Source: Lineus longissimus
Taxonomy: Eukaryota; Nemertea; Pilidiophora; Heteronemertea; Lineidae
Reading direction: 5' to 3'
Assembly (NCBI RefSeq): GCF_910592395.1
Contig: NC_088317.1
Coordinates: 5,892,001 to 5,956,000, forward strand
Length of the DNA: 64,000 nt
Made by a program: the position numbers and the translations under genes
Shown: positions 46,295-61,000 of the stretch, piece by piece
How the letters are laid out: every line of letters starts with the position of its first letter
How positions within the stretch are numbered: position 1 is the first letter of the stretch
Notes under the pieces: model-generated
The model's input: the letters and a program-made list of their open reading frames with translations, nothing else
Database searches by the model: none
Told to the model about the DNA's origin: nothing

Positions 46295-48785
46295 CCGGGG
46301 TCGGCTGTCGTGGCTTCTCGGCCCCAGGCATCATATATCTCTCTGAATAGACGTGTTGGCCAATTCCTAAGTACCTTCACAACATGGGCAGTACAAGACA
46401 ATAAGGCTTGATATATTGAAATAAGCACACATAAACATGACGAATATATCTACCCACATTTCATGATTAATCGCTTTATGAGTGCTCGCTTTCTTCAGAT
46501 GATTAGACACCATGTTTTCGCAACTGACACGGCCGCCTACAGACGGTCCGTTTGGCTTCATACACTGTGATATCATCAAAATCGGCAAATAATGATCCTA
46601 TATAAGTATCAACAAGAAATGAGGCCAGGCAAACTAGGAACTCGTTTTACGTCCCGATTCTGGCCGCCGCTTACATTTTGTCACCATTTCGATAAGCGCC
46701 TACTCCGTGCGTTCAAAGATTTGAAGATTTACCTGGAGTTCAATTTTTTGAATCCCATTAGTGTAAATACGCCCTGAATGTAAATGTCAGGAATGTCGCT
46801 GTGTAGCCGAATATACAAATTCTATAAGTACCACGTTTTAGCGTGCATTTCCATGCATAGTAACTTCACTAACGACATTGTGTATTTTTATTTTCCTGAT
46901 CAATAATTGTATGCATGTAGTACCAGATGTATATAAGTTCAATAACACGAAGAGCGCGCCTTCAAAGAATCATCATACCGCACATTCGCAGCCTGTGCGG
47001 ACAATAATTACGTTGTATGGTCCAGATGTATAGAATTATTTCTACATTCTGGTGTCTAAAGGAGGAATAGATTTTTGCTTCCATGTGTAGTAGTATACAT
47101 GTATTTTCTCATGAAATCTCTCGATGCTCACGTAAACCATCAATACAAAAAATAAATAAAATACTTTGCCCCAATTTTAAAAGGAAAATAATCGTATTTG
47201 CCTGGCCTAATAAAACATCCAGTCACAGGCAGACCTCTCCGAGGACTGTACTCTGAAATGGCTTCTCTCGTCACCACGTCATTTCCATGGAAGGGACGAG
47301 GCCATATCACTGCGTTCAGAGTGCAAACAGCAGTTGGTAGGCCTACCTGGAAACTCACGCAGGGAAAATCCCGGAACCGCGCCTGTGCTGGGAGACCATG
47401 CACACCGCAGCTGACCCCAACCACCAGAAGAAATTCGTTCTGTGGACTTCCGGCCTCACTTTATGTTTTGTATATCACAGTACATGTAGTTCTTTAATGG
47501 CAAAATAAGTCCCCGCTGATCACAACTTGTCAGGTTTCATAACGTTTGTGGTCGTAATTCTCACCGCTTATGAATAAGAGAAACCATATGAGTGTAGTAG
47601 AACCGTTGCAGACATTCAAGATCTTATAAGCTCTCTTTCAAAGAGAAAAATATTAAGAGGTAATGCATAATCGAGAATTCGCGCTCGTATGGCTTTGTTA
47701 CTCTGATGAACACGATCACGCTTACAAGACACCCACAGGTAAGTCTATGGCAGTTCGTTGGGGAAGGATGCTGGATCGGGGGGTTGTAACCCTATCAAGC
47801 TAATATCGGTCAACCTGGAATTTGACAAGCCATCCAGGCGGTGGCGATCCATGAGTCACAATCCAGGAAATCCAGCACTTTTTTGAATACCCAACTACAT
47901 GCCCCATATCATACTCTCTTCTCCCTGGCATTACGAGTCAAATCCAGATTTCGAGTCAGTTTTCATAATTAAAATTACATGTAGCGATATTTCTCGATTT
48001 TGGCGTCGAGACTAACTTTAGGCACTACTAGTCTGCCAGTTATTTAAAAAAGATATACATACATAATTTCTGTTTTTAAAAGTCCTTCAATATCCAATGT
48101 TAGGAAACTCCTCGATTACAGCAGTTGATCGAGTCACTTAAAAAAGCAGGCACGCCTTTTACTATTTTAAAAAGAAGTATATATGGCAGACTTCTGGACT
48201 TCTGGACTGATGAACGTGAAGACCGTCTCATTGAGATTTGGCATATTTCGATCAGTTGGTTGATGCAATCGTATAGTGTAGACACTCTCGTCGTACTACT
48301 TATTCATCGCAAGGTTTCCCAGCCGATGAGACTGTCGGGTCGCAACATGCAGAATCGTATAATGTGGCCAGGCGTTAGGCTTTCGCCGACTTGATTGCCA
48401 TTAGATCCCACGAATTACGAATCCGGAACATTTAGCTCCGAAGTAACCCACGCCTAAGTAAAGTGACCCTCCTAAGAGAAACGGCTGTTAAATTATTTAA
48501 ATAAACAATGACCGTACGTATCCTATTTTTTTAGCATGAATAACAATTCCGAATTCGTGTGGTTGAAAATTCTCTACAGTGGCACGTTTATACTCTCCAG
48601 CTGATGAAAGTGCCTTGATTAATATCACAAACTACCAAGAGGTCTGTAGAGTTAGCGATATACGACAACAGCCTAACATGATCATCCAATGCTGTGTTAT
48701 GACACTCGAGAGTGATATCAAACACACGGCCTTTCATCTGTATCAAAAACAAATAATAAAAAAATTGTGTATGCTTAGAATGATA
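46295..48785. other. Intergenic, no gene recognised
   Basis: Downstream of the lectin gene on its strand. Short frames on both strands have no domain or splice context. Confidence 0.5.
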
Positions 48786-48791
48786 TTTATT
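48786..48791 (-). terminator. Candidate polyadenylation signal of the lectin/vWD/FN2 gene
   Basis: TTTATT on the plus strand is AATAAA on the coding strand, about 115 bp past the TAG stop at 48904-48906. Distance and sequence fit a normal 3' UTR. Confidence 0.5.
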
Positions 48792-48903
48792 AGAGATAAA
48801 CATTTAACCAATGTGTTTTTCATACATTGGTATTTGCTGGTACATATTGCAGTTACCAGTACAGAAAAAAAGAGGAATATGGATCAGTGGTAGAGTATAT
48901 GGT

Positions 48904-49043
48904 CTAGCAATAGCCGTACGCTGACTCGGATGCGTCGACGTAACACCAGGGTTTACCAGCCGATGCAACCTCCGTACACGCCTCATAAGTGGAGCCTTTG
49001 TAGTTGAACGGGAAGAGACAGTTACCAGCGGATGTCTTCACGT
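48904..49043 (-). CDS. Fibronectin type II domain 3 and stop
   Basis: 140-bp terminal coding exon: NCLFPFNYKGSTYEAC, KPWCYVDASESAYGYC, then TAG directly after the last Cys. All four FN2 cysteines are present. Confidence 0.9.
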
Positions 49044-52000
49044 CTGAAACGAAAGGGTTTTGTTATTACGAGAACAGCTTAAAGGTAGATTGCGCTGACA
49101 AACCATGCCATAATGTTGGCGAGGTTATTATTATGATATAGTACCACAGGTAAAAAACAAATTAATAGAACCAGAGTTATCATTTTTCACGATTTCTTAG
49201 CAACACATGACAAACGTTTTCGGTTAGACCTGCAGCCCTATTCAGGTCAGAATGAAAGACAAAGTGTACAATACAGATATTTATACTGCCAGTTTACAAA
49301 CAAGCATAATGATAGGATTGTGTGGGCAGATGTGTGAAAGGCAGAATAATAGAATAATTAAACCGTAGTATATGTACATGTTTTAGTAAACATTCAGGAA
49401 GAATAGAGACTCAAGCTGTGATTATTGTCTATTTTACGGTGGTCTGTTGCTTTGATAAATAATGCTTCTTTGATTCTTCATTGGAAGTCGGTGTTAGCAG
49501 TTGCTAAGATGGAAAAATTGTTCAGGTCAGCATTCTTCCTGCGTGTTGGGCAAAATTCCAAGTGTTCAGAGACGGCCAATCGACCCGAAACGTGCTCCGC
49601 CGATCTGGTTGCCAGGTGTCGCTTTGACTTACCGATGTAAGACATGTTTCTATCACAGGGACACTGCAACTTGTAAACAACCTTGGCTTTTAGACCAAAT
49701 GGCGTAGCACTTTTTAGGGAGAAATATCGGCTAACGTGGAACGACCGGAAAATAACCCTCACATTAACTCCAAATTAGGTCTTTCTTACTTTTCCTAACT
49801 TTTCCATCTCTTCCACATGAATATTCCATCCCTCCACTTGACCATGTTTCGCCGGCTGTCACTTGCTTTTGATCCTGCGTCAGGCATGTAGCTGAAATTA
49901 TCAACAACCTAATATGTATTTTACACTCCACAAAAAGAGCCCAAAAGCACGACTACATGTAGATGTCATCATGGGATCGAAAAGACTAATATTCTTTAAA
50001 AGTGTACCAGAATAACCATTAACCAAAGCTAAAATCGCGCAATGGTTGCAACCCATTCTTTTAACTTCATCCAACTTGAGATTTGCCCAACATGTGTTGC
50101 TCTAAACAATATAACAATAAGTGCTATTTTACACATGTTTTAGGATCATGGTGTCTGTACATGCCGAAAGTACACTGTAGCATTGGTCGTCTCACCTGGA
50201 CAATATCCCCATTTTGTACCATCCTTGACAGTTCCACACCAACGCTGGCCATTGTAAGGCTGACAAGATCCACGGTAAACAGTGCCGTCTAAGAACGGGA
50301 AGACACAACCTGCACCACCCCCGGTACCACCAGTTGTACTTGGGTAATCTGGAATAAATAACTTGCAAGTTAAATTGAAAGAAAACTCCTGAAATATGTA
50401 TATAGTTATATAAAAGTCGCCCGATGGTACAGAACTTCTGAAAGAGGTTTTGGTTCAGACTATGAAATCATATCCTTCTCTTGAAGCCCTAAATGCACCT
50501 ACCTCCAGTGATCTTGCCAATTGATCCATCAGTGTTACAAAATACCTTTTCCTTGCCCTCTGTCCAGGCGTCACCAGCCATTTTGACCAAACCAGCACTT
50601 GTTCGACAGGCAGCTAAAACAGGAAGAAAAAGATAAACCTAACTCAATGAACAAGGACCGATCAGTAGCAACAGACGAGACAGTTAAGGAATGACCATGG
50701 TCAGCTGGGCGTGATTTATATTGATAAGGCATAACTACAACTCTGCCTATTTCTGGCACTTTCAACCCCGCCCAGAGATTGAACTCGGGTCGCTGAACAG
50801 CTTAAAATACGTTTGTAATCCTAACCGTCGGTTATATTCGTAATTGTAGCACGAATTTTTCACTTTCCCAAAAGCTAGGCAATACACAGTCATATTATTC
50901 ATTTATACCTGAGCAATAACCCCACTTTTTGTCCTGATCGTAACTCTCAGTAGTACCACACCATTTCTTATTAATTGCTCCCAGGACGCAGTCCTCCTGC
51001 CATTTTCCACCAAACAAGAATGGTATGACACAACCAGCTCCCCCGGCATTTCCTTCCGTCGTCGTTGGATACATGGGATCTGAAGAAAAAAATGAATGCA
51101 GATAGTCAACACTAACCCTCGGGCCAATACATAAATTCATTTTTATCACATAAACATGTTTCACGGTCAACGAGATCAATAGTTTCAAAATGCCTGGTAG
51201 TTTACATCCGCACCAAAAACAAAACTGTCTATGGGGACCGCAGCTTCGCTGTTGTTGCAGCAAAAGCTGTGGAACCCAACCCCGGAAAATATGAAATACT
51301 TGGACAAGAACAGCTTTGTGTCAAATTTAAAGACGTTACTTTTCAAATGACACTTCGGAAGCGCTTTGAGCAGCTGACGTTTGAAGCGCTAAGACTTGAA
51401 CAGTATTATTACTATTATTATAACGCTCGGGTAAACATGGTACACAGTAATAGGGTGGTTGAGATCTGTGACATATCAAGGATCCTACATACGATTACGT
51501 ATACGGATAAAACTCAGTAGAAAGAGTACGAGATTTGTTTCATTTCTATCCGTATACGGTACGGGATCTGTGATAAGTCCCTGATCTCAACATCCGCCTT
51601 GATATATTATGTCCATTTTGAAATGGTGCAGCTGCTTCCGTTGTTGAAGTACGGCAACGAGTGCAGGGGCAAAGATACCAATAATGCACAGCATGATATT
51701 TTGTTCTTTCTAGAAACATCATCGGTTAAAACCATTTAACTTAATTAATGCTAAGCACAAATGGATACAATATAATCCGTCAGATTTCTCCAGTAACTGT
51801 TTTTTTTAGATTATTACCTTGATAACATTTGTTAGTTGCTCCATGCCATTTTTCTTCTGTACCACAACCTGAAAACAAAATTGAATTTTGAATAATAGCA
51901 AAAAAGGACAAAATCTAAAACCAAAAAGCTAAGTTTTAGATCGGGAATACACAGACAAAACTGCTTGTTCTGCAGTAGATTCTATGGTTTCCTTGGATCA

Positions 52001-55000
52001 AGGGAATGGTATCTGCCTGTTCTGTCAACGGTGGAGCTAGTCTCTTTGCGCATGAAGAAAAGTGAGAAAAAACAAGGTAGGCGCTTAACGCATATGAAGA
52101 AAAGGAAGAAAAGGAGAAAGGTAAGGAAAACATCTCTCAAAAGTGTTTTTTCTTCAGAGACTTTACTTCACAAGTCATGCAAACTTTCCGAGCTGTCTGG
52201 ATGCTATCAAATTCCAGGTAATATATCAGCTAAGGAGACGTGACTGATGCCTTTCTTATTGAGCAACTAATCTTTATATCAGTTTTTCTCGAAATAAGAA
52301 CTGTATCTCAATAAATTCTGAAGCGACGTGTCATAATAACATCATTTAAATTAAGCGTTAATGCCAAGATTATGTCACAAATATTGAGCAACTAATCTTT
52401 ATATCAGTTTTTCTCGAAATAAAAAATGTATCTCAATAAATTCTGAAGCGGCGTGTCATAATAACATCAGTTAAATTAAGGGTTAATGCCAAGATTATGT
52501 CACAAATATTGAGCAACTAATCTTTATATCAGTTTTTCTTGAAATAAAAACTGTATCTCAATAAATTCTGAAGCGGCGTGTCATTATAACACCAGGTAAA
52601 TAATAAGGGTTGCTAATATTATATCAAAAATATTTGTTTGCGACACCAAGTCCTTATACTTTGCAACGGTAGATCACATATAGATTACATACAATAAATG
52701 TGCACAAGAATTGGACAGAAACCATGTATGAATTGTTATATACTCACGGTTGACACACTTGTCCATTTTCCACAACTGGTCCACTTGGCATCCTAAAGTT
52801 AAAACCATTTATTAAGTATTCAAGTAAAACGTATGCTTCATCTTCTAGTTATTCTTCTGTACTTCATGTTCATTAATTTTTTGTTTCATAAGATGTTCTT
52901 TGACCAAACGACAAAAAACAAAGAAGTCACGATATCGAGAAGCCTCAAATTCGATACAGTCGAGCAGTGTTTTCTTAGAAATGCAAGTTTTTACAAACTT
53001 TAATTTTTGTATTTGGTTCATTTTGGAATATCTATTGTAACGAGGTCAATGACTTATCATGAAAGTATTTTACTCACTTGGTTCACACTTTTTGCTTGCC
53101 TCGTTCCATTTGTCCGCTGGGACACAGCCTGAAATAATGACGAAATCGAATGTGGTGTCACTCTAAAGAGATACGTTTATTCAAATTTGGTAGTAAGGAT
53201 TGAAATTTAAAATTGTGACCGTATTCATTGTAGAATTCATTGCTGTTCCGTAACTGGATGTAAGACAATGCTCATGCCAGATTTCACCGTGCAGGATTGT
53301 ACAAAAGCTGCAATATGCAATAGAATTTGTCAAAGTGTAATTTAAGCACTGGTGGATGATGCTGCGAATGTCATGATCAGACTGATACAGTGACTCGGGT
53401 GCAAGCTCTGACAGGTGAGCGTGACTGCTTCCCTACACGGAATTACCGTGGAGTGGACTCGAGAAATCGTCGGGTGGAACTTACGCTCTACGCATTTCTT
53501 TGAAGTGTCTTCCCAAAGTTGGGCAATTGAACAACCTGGGGAATAAAGGAATATCCTAACGAAAAAGTCAGAAATCCCGTAACTAAAACTTAAGGAGCAA
53601 GCAGTTGGAGAATATGTATCACTTGATTCCATTAGAGTGATTATTTTTGTCTCCAAGAAGCCATTGTTGACAATATTGAAACTTGAGACAATATACAGTA
53701 TGTGAGTCCAGAGAACAGCTGGAACGTCATAGTGTTATCTTACTCCCGGTCGATGACTGTTTGCCATTTTATGTCTGGAAGTGACTTTTGGGCAAGCCCG
53801 GGTTACCAAACAGCGACTTTTTTGACCTGAATGGAGAGCCGAACTCATTATATTTATAGTTGTCGAAGAGCTCATTATTATTCAATGGCAAAGCGGTTAA
53901 TAGAACTACTGGAGTTGTGGCAAAGGAATTCAGTAATGTACCCAAAATGCATTTATTACGCTTATCAGTTAATCACACACTCCATCGATTTTTGACAAGA
54001 ACACGAGTTTAGTAAAAATAAAATGTGTCTAGAGCGAGAAATCGGCCATTGTTAATTATGCGCATATTAATTCAAATATGACGACACTGCTCTCCGATTG
54101 GCTAATGTGTTGTAAAGTCTCCGGCTCGCCAAACAGGGTAGAATTTTTTTCTAGTTTGGCAACCCAGCTTGCCCAACTGGGTTGATTTTCAGTGCTGTTC
54201 GGCCAGTGGCTCTCCAAACAGGACAACAATGATGCCTGTCCGCCGAGCGGCTAATTCAAGTTCTATACCTAACATACTATTCATAACAGATAAATGCCAG
54301 TAAAACAACTTACGGTTCACGCATTTGCCTTGCTTCTCATCCCACTTCGTCTTGGCATCTGGACAACCTAGATAAGCGGTATCAACAGAAAGAAGCTATT
54401 TTGAAAATTTGACGTTTGACACTTCAGTTTCAACGAGTGTATTACAATCATATTAATACCCATGAGCCTGTTACAGATTCAAACATACGTAAATTTATCG
54501 GGAGCACATTAGGAAAAGCGAACGCGCCGAGGAAATATAAGGAGAAACAATTCATTCATAGAGTTACAAGTTATTAGTTTATTAGTACTGTTATCTGATG
54601 ATGCATTTTATAGTTTCAATAGCCGCCCTGAACTATGTTTTCTTTTGGAAAAACATAATGCTCGTCGAAAGATTGATTCCAATATCTAAAGCCCTCAGTG
54701 ATTTGTCGTTGACCTGTAAAACGGCACACTCACGTAGAATGCATGCCTTCTTCTCATTTTTAGGGTCTAAGTTAAGCTCGAGGCAAAATATGCACCGAAG
54801 ATCGAAATTCATTTAGAATATTTTTATTCTATCTTAAACTGTTGGCTTCAAAATCTCTTTCGAATTCTCTGAACTATGGAATGTAAAATAATTTGGGTGC
54901 GGTTTTTTGTCCTTTATTTCAAGTTATGAAGTTAGCGACTAATTGATTCACACAAACGCCAGCAATACAAAACCTGTCCTGTTTCTTTTGGGGACTTGTT

Positions 55001-58000
55001 CATTTACGCAAACACCAGCGAATTCGTTATTGTTGAAGCAACATGCAAACTTGGTCACTTTGAAAAACTGCGCGGTAAAACCTTCCGGTGTAGAAATCGT
55101 CCCACTATTCAGTTGTAAACTTTCTTTTCGGTTTCTTTTTGCTATAAGAGAACGATACCAGTCCCAGACCCACTGAAATCTTTTAGTTGAAAACCGCTTG
55201 GTTTTTTGTCTTATTTGCTTTATAGTTATATCACAAAATGTCACAAAAAGCAAATTCTACTTTTTTTCAGGAAACCTTAGCGTTTTGTAGCATGATTTAA
55301 GTTAAGTCAATTACTAATTCCGCAGGTTAGTTCAAGGAAACAGGTCAAAAGTCCTTTTCTGCAGCACGATTTTCGATTTATTACTGCTCCGACAGATTTA
55401 TTTTCTTTTTAAAGTATACATTCGATATACTAATTTTAGCTAGTACCATAGAATTGTAGAAAATGATACTCACGCAGAACGCACTTAGAATCTTTAGTGT
55501 CCCACTTTTCTTCTGCTTTCGGACAGTCTGAAAATAGCCCAAAGTGTTGTTTTTTTAGCTTTGATCTGAATGGCATACATTATCCGATACGGTTTACATT
55601 GATATCATTTTAGGGATGATCTTTACATCACTAGTGTTATTCCTGGCAAACGATGTTCGTGTAATTTCCAAACTGAAATGATTGGACGAAGATAGCGTTT
55701 ATTTCCTGTCTTGGTATCTTGTTTATTATACGTCACCGTTTTTTCGTGGACGTTTAACTGGAAAGTGGAAACGGTGGCGCGAGTTTTCCTTAAGCTAAGC
55801 TATATTTATGTGTAATCTGGACCCATGCTTATCAAAGGTTAACTCCGCTTCAAACACAAAGTGCAATTTTAGCTTGAAGCATTTTGTAGCAGGGCTACTT
55901 ACTGGTCTGGCAAGAGTGTCCATCACCATTGAATCCATCATTGCATTTACACGCGTACTGTCCATTTACTGTAGAGCAGCTAGCATCTTTATGACAAGAA
56001 GGAGAAGCTAGTTTTCTCAAGGTGCCTTGCGCTGTGCATTCGTACTTGACATTGCAACCCTTCATCACAACTGAATTGCCGCTCTGAAATCGGATTATTT
56101 CGACAAAAATCTAGATTATACATATATGAACTAAAGGAAGACATGACCGTGAACACTCAGGACAGAGGGAGGTTATCATTAGATGATACAAATAATTATG
56201 AATCAGGAAAAGAGGTAATTTAAAATCTTAACTGCAAATAGGGTAAAACACATGCAGTGATAACCGTAACCATTGATGAACCAATAACCCAAACATAAAA
56301 AGTAACCCAACTACAGTGAAAGCTGCACGGTTTCCCACTTTCGCCGCTGTGTAATAAAATAAACTAATTATGTCAGGGGTATCCGAAGATTACATCTGGG
56401 TTTGGTTTCACTGTATTCGTTTTGATAAACGACATTAGAGGGCAATATTAGAGCAACATAAAATTTGTGTAGAGCATTTGATGCTTACGTCGATATGTTG
56501 TCCATCAACGGCATCACATCCACACTTGCCAGGCAGAACACAGTCATTTCCAAGTCTAAAGTAGCCTTCATTACAAGAACAGCCATCTTCAGGCTCACCA
56601 GCGACGCAGTCCGCGGGAGCATTCCTCTGTTGGCAGGTCTTTTCACATGCAGGGTACAACTTGGGAGTATAGGACGCATTTGCCTCGCAGTTTAGAGCTG
56701 GAAGGAAGACAAAATGGCGTGGGCTTATTATACTCTGGTTACCCAGGAAAGTGTTACTTACAAATATTTCCAATATAGGCAAAGGAAGAGTTTGGTTGTT
56801 ACTTTTGATTGTGGTGTCACGTAGGACAAATGGTTGGTTACAACTTACGACAGAAGTTGGCTCTTCTCCAAACACTTCCCAGCCCTTGCTTTGCACAATC
56901 ATCAGCAAACACAGCCAAGTTCCTGCAGACAACATCAGGGACGTCCTTCGCCGCTGTGGCCTCTTTAGAATAGAAACACACGTCGAACTCGCAGCTGTCC
57001 TGGTATTGCTTCACATTCACCAAACCACTTGCGATACAAGCCTTGAAGGGACCGTTTGTGTCTGTGATGTAACCACAGTGGTTATTGTTCTTGACTTTCG
57101 TGGCCCAAGCAACAGTGCAATCACCATTGACATCAGCTGCTTCGCAGTTGCTACAAAAAGGTAAAATAGATATATACATAAATTGAATTTACTCGAAAAA
57201 GTTTACAACACCTTCCAACTAAATTATAGAAACAGCTGCTACAAGAATTATGTCAACAACATAATAATTATTGCAGTAGGCTATGCTTTAAAGAACTTTA
57301 CGATGTGCATTTAAGGTTCCATGTTTAACTATTGAAAATAACAAAAAAAAAACAATTACTGAGTCAGCCTGACTCTCCTAGAAATGTAGGCCTTGTATTA
57401 TTGTATCAAAAAGTAGACACTGCCAGCCGATATTTTCAAATCATCTTTTTTTTCCGGGCACAACTGGATATTCTGGCTCTTCCAACAGATTAAATGAAGT
57501 TAGAATTACAACATTTTGTTCAACTATCAATTCCACCTTCTTCTTCTGACAATCTTTCACCCAGACCCGATGTGAAAATGTACCTACGTCTGTTGCTGTA
57601 GACCAGAGTCATTGGGCACAGACCAACTACTCGAGAATGCATTCTTAGTTGTGGCTTTCGTCTGTCCTTTAGCAATAAGATCATCATTTCGATTGTCGTT
57701 ACATGTTCCACAGATTCCTTCCACCTTGGTTCCGAGTGTGGATGAGATGAATGTCTCAATGAAGTATCTCCTGTAGGTGGTGATCATACCACAAGCTGTG
57801 GCCTCGACCTTGAACTGCCTGTTCGCGTATGAGACTTTCACGTCTGTGCCTTTCCTGGTCCTGATAGTGATAGGGAAATTGCTCTTGGTTCTGTCGACGC
57901 CGTTGATCTACAAAAGTAAGACACGTACAATTTCGTTGAAGAAGAAGCAAGGTAATGATCGGCCTTTGAATGCACAATCTTGGGCTGGTTCGTCTCGCTG

Positions 58001-61000
58001 GCTCATGAAGCATTACCAAATCCCACAGCTGTCACCAAATTACGTCACGACTTCAGGCAAAAGGCCGCAACTGGAGCTATTCCGGATCCTTTTCATCAAA
58101 TGGGTAGAACCCTTCAAGGGGTGTTTTGCGGTACTTATGTGTGGTACACAGTGTCTATTAGGTGGATCCTGACAACAGGGCCTACAAGTAATGTATAGTA
58201 ACTAATGCTTGGATAAAGTTGCTGTACGTTGGCAGGTTTCCCGATTCGATAGAAGAAAATACAATTTTTGTGTTGAGATAAAAATACAGAGCCCCGGACA
58301 TTTATTACTAATATAATCAAAGAAAATCTTACGTTTCATTGAATCATATGCACAACGCTTTTTTTGCCGAAAAGTCGATACTTACGGAAACCTTCGCCGC
58401 TTGTTCACTGTATCTGAAGGTCATGTCCTCGACGGTCACATCTAACAACCCCACAAAGCTTACTCGAGGGTTACCGATATGGACATTCTTCTCCTCTACA
58501 TTGAAGTAACACTTGTCAGTCTTGAAGTCATCCTTTAGCTTGGTGAATGTGTACTTGCATTTACCCATGAAGTCGATTCTGTGGCCGTCGTATTGGAAGT
58601 AATGGGGATCACCACCTGCGAAGCAGCGGCATGTTCCTGTGGAGTATTAAAGTGGCATGTACTTTCAACAGCTAGATTATTTCGCGAATTACGAAAAAAA
58701 AGTATTTTTGACTGGAAAACCGAAAGAAAATTTCTATTCGCAAAAACATTAAAAACCGTGAAATTGTTATCTTTTTCAACTGATGCGATTGCCAAAATAT
58801 AGAGGTGCAAATTATTGAGAGCTACAGATGTCGGGATGACTTACAGAGAAGACTCATAAATAACTACATGTATGATACACATTGACTATTGCATAGTCGC
58901 TTAGCTATATGTATTTGCGCAGTGTGTCACAGGTGCCTGTAGTTACTAGAATCATGGCGACTGATCAGCTCCGAATAAGCTGTGATGCACATAAACGAAA
59001 AGAAATTTACACGTACAGCTATTTCATGTCCAGAGTTACATGAACAAGTGTATTTTCTATGGGTGCTTTGGGGATTGATCACTTGCTATTGATTATAGAT
59101 CTGTGATTCAGATACTATCGTGCGACTGCGCCACATCGGAGAGTATGAATAATGTTGGCAAAAGAAAGTTTAACTTACTCGCTTCACATGTTCCGAACAT
59201 AGTGTTGTACTTCTGTGGTGACGGACATTCTGAAAAAGGGACATATATTATCAACAACTCCGGTTAAAAATCTTTTCTGGTTTAAAATCAATTCGTTATT
59301 CTTGTCTGCATTGTCTGGGGCTCTTGAGCACATACAAACTACCGGCCGGATATTCTCATTAACCGTGGTAAAGAACTGATGAAACGTACTTTTTGGACGT
59401 TTTGAAGCCCAAAAATCATGTTTGGTCACGAAGCTATAGGATTGATGAAAACCAGACATGAAAGAACTCCAACCAGTTGTTCGAACTGAAAAGCCCCAAA
59501 CGATGCGGACAAACACTCATAAATGGAATGTAGCTAGAGGATAACAGAACAACCAATTCCAACTGAACACGCCCAAAAACCCGAGAAAGATTTGAGCTTA
59601 TAATGTTCTAGTTGACGTGTAGCACTCAACTTACTTGCAACACATTTCGTTCCAACCCATTTCTGACTCGCAATGCACCCTAAAGAGAAACAAAAAATAT
59701 ATGTTATGGAAGATGACTGATATACAAACCCAAACTGAAAGGCCAATTTTTTACTACATTTAAAAAAAATTTATCAAAACTAAACTGACAATAGAGTAAC
59801 CAGTTTAGTCAAAATTCAAATTTCATGTTATAGCATGGAACAGGTGCAATACCGGTGCAGAAATAGAAATGTCTCCCGTGGGCTCCACATAACCATATAT
59901 CATACCCAGTCAGAATACAATAGGGCTGAACACTTCTTCCACGGCCATCTATACCACAAAGATAAGAACGGGCATGATACAATCCTTTGTTCAGCGGACT
60001 ACATTCTATCCTTGGAAATTTCCAACCTTCTTCATTGTTTACGACATTAGGTGAAAGGTAATGAAAACTATAGAAAAAGACGACTAAGAGCATTGGATGG
60101 GTTGATGGTTTGTTATTACAATTTAGTGTGTCTTTTTAATTGGGTATGTGCAGTCAAATGGACCGCGCTGACCTCAAACTCCGACACAACAGACGTTAAT
60201 ACGGCTCTGGAACGGCGAAGCAGCACCCTGGTGGCAAACAGCGCCATGCAGCGGCCACCCCGTGGTTTTGGTGGTAACCTGTTGAAAAGTCAGCTCCGTA
60301 CCATGGGAAAAGTCACAAAACTATAATGGGTTAATTAAGTATGGTATTTGGACATTCCCGAATTGAAAGATATTTCACTTACTAACAACACATCTCGTTC
60401 CGTCCCACCTCTGTTGATAATCTGGACAAGCTGAAAGTACAATACCACATAGAACGTTTATGAAGATGTCTGTGCGGAAAACTGCGGTGGCCCATAGAGG
60501 ACATGCGTTTATTTTCAATATAATAGAAAAATTTTCTTTTTACAATGCGTTTTTTTCTCTCGAATTACAACCGCCGTTGGATTTATTTCTCACCACCGAA
60601 AAAATAATTTCCACCGCCGGGTAAAAAATAATAATTCCCACCACCGCCAAAGAAAATAATATCCACCGCGGGAGCTAATTCGTTATTGACACCGGGTGGA
60701 TATTATTTCCACCGCGGGGGATATTATTTCCACCGCGGTCGATATTAATTTCCACCGCGGTCGATACTAATTTCCACCACGGTGGATATTAATTTCCACC
60801 GCGGTGGATATTAATTTCCACCGCGGTGGATATTATTTTCCACCGCGGTGGATATTATTTTCTTTGGCGGTGGTGGGAATTATTATTTTTTACCCGGCGG
60901 TGGAAATTACTTTTTCGGCGGTAAGAAATAAATCCGACGGCGGTTGTAATTCGAGAGAAAAAAAACGCATTGTAAAATTTTTTTTTCTATTATATTGAAA

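Noticed and set aside
54948-55253. 101-codon minus-strand open frame
   Set aside because: Intronic between two well-supported micro-module exons; no cysteine module or splice sites.
57980-58198. Plus-strand open frames in the vWD intron
   Set aside because: No domain recognised; antisense to a supported gene and without splice context.
60051-60326. 91-codon plus-strand open frame in an intron
   Set aside because: No recognisable domain; probably a remnant repeat or chance.
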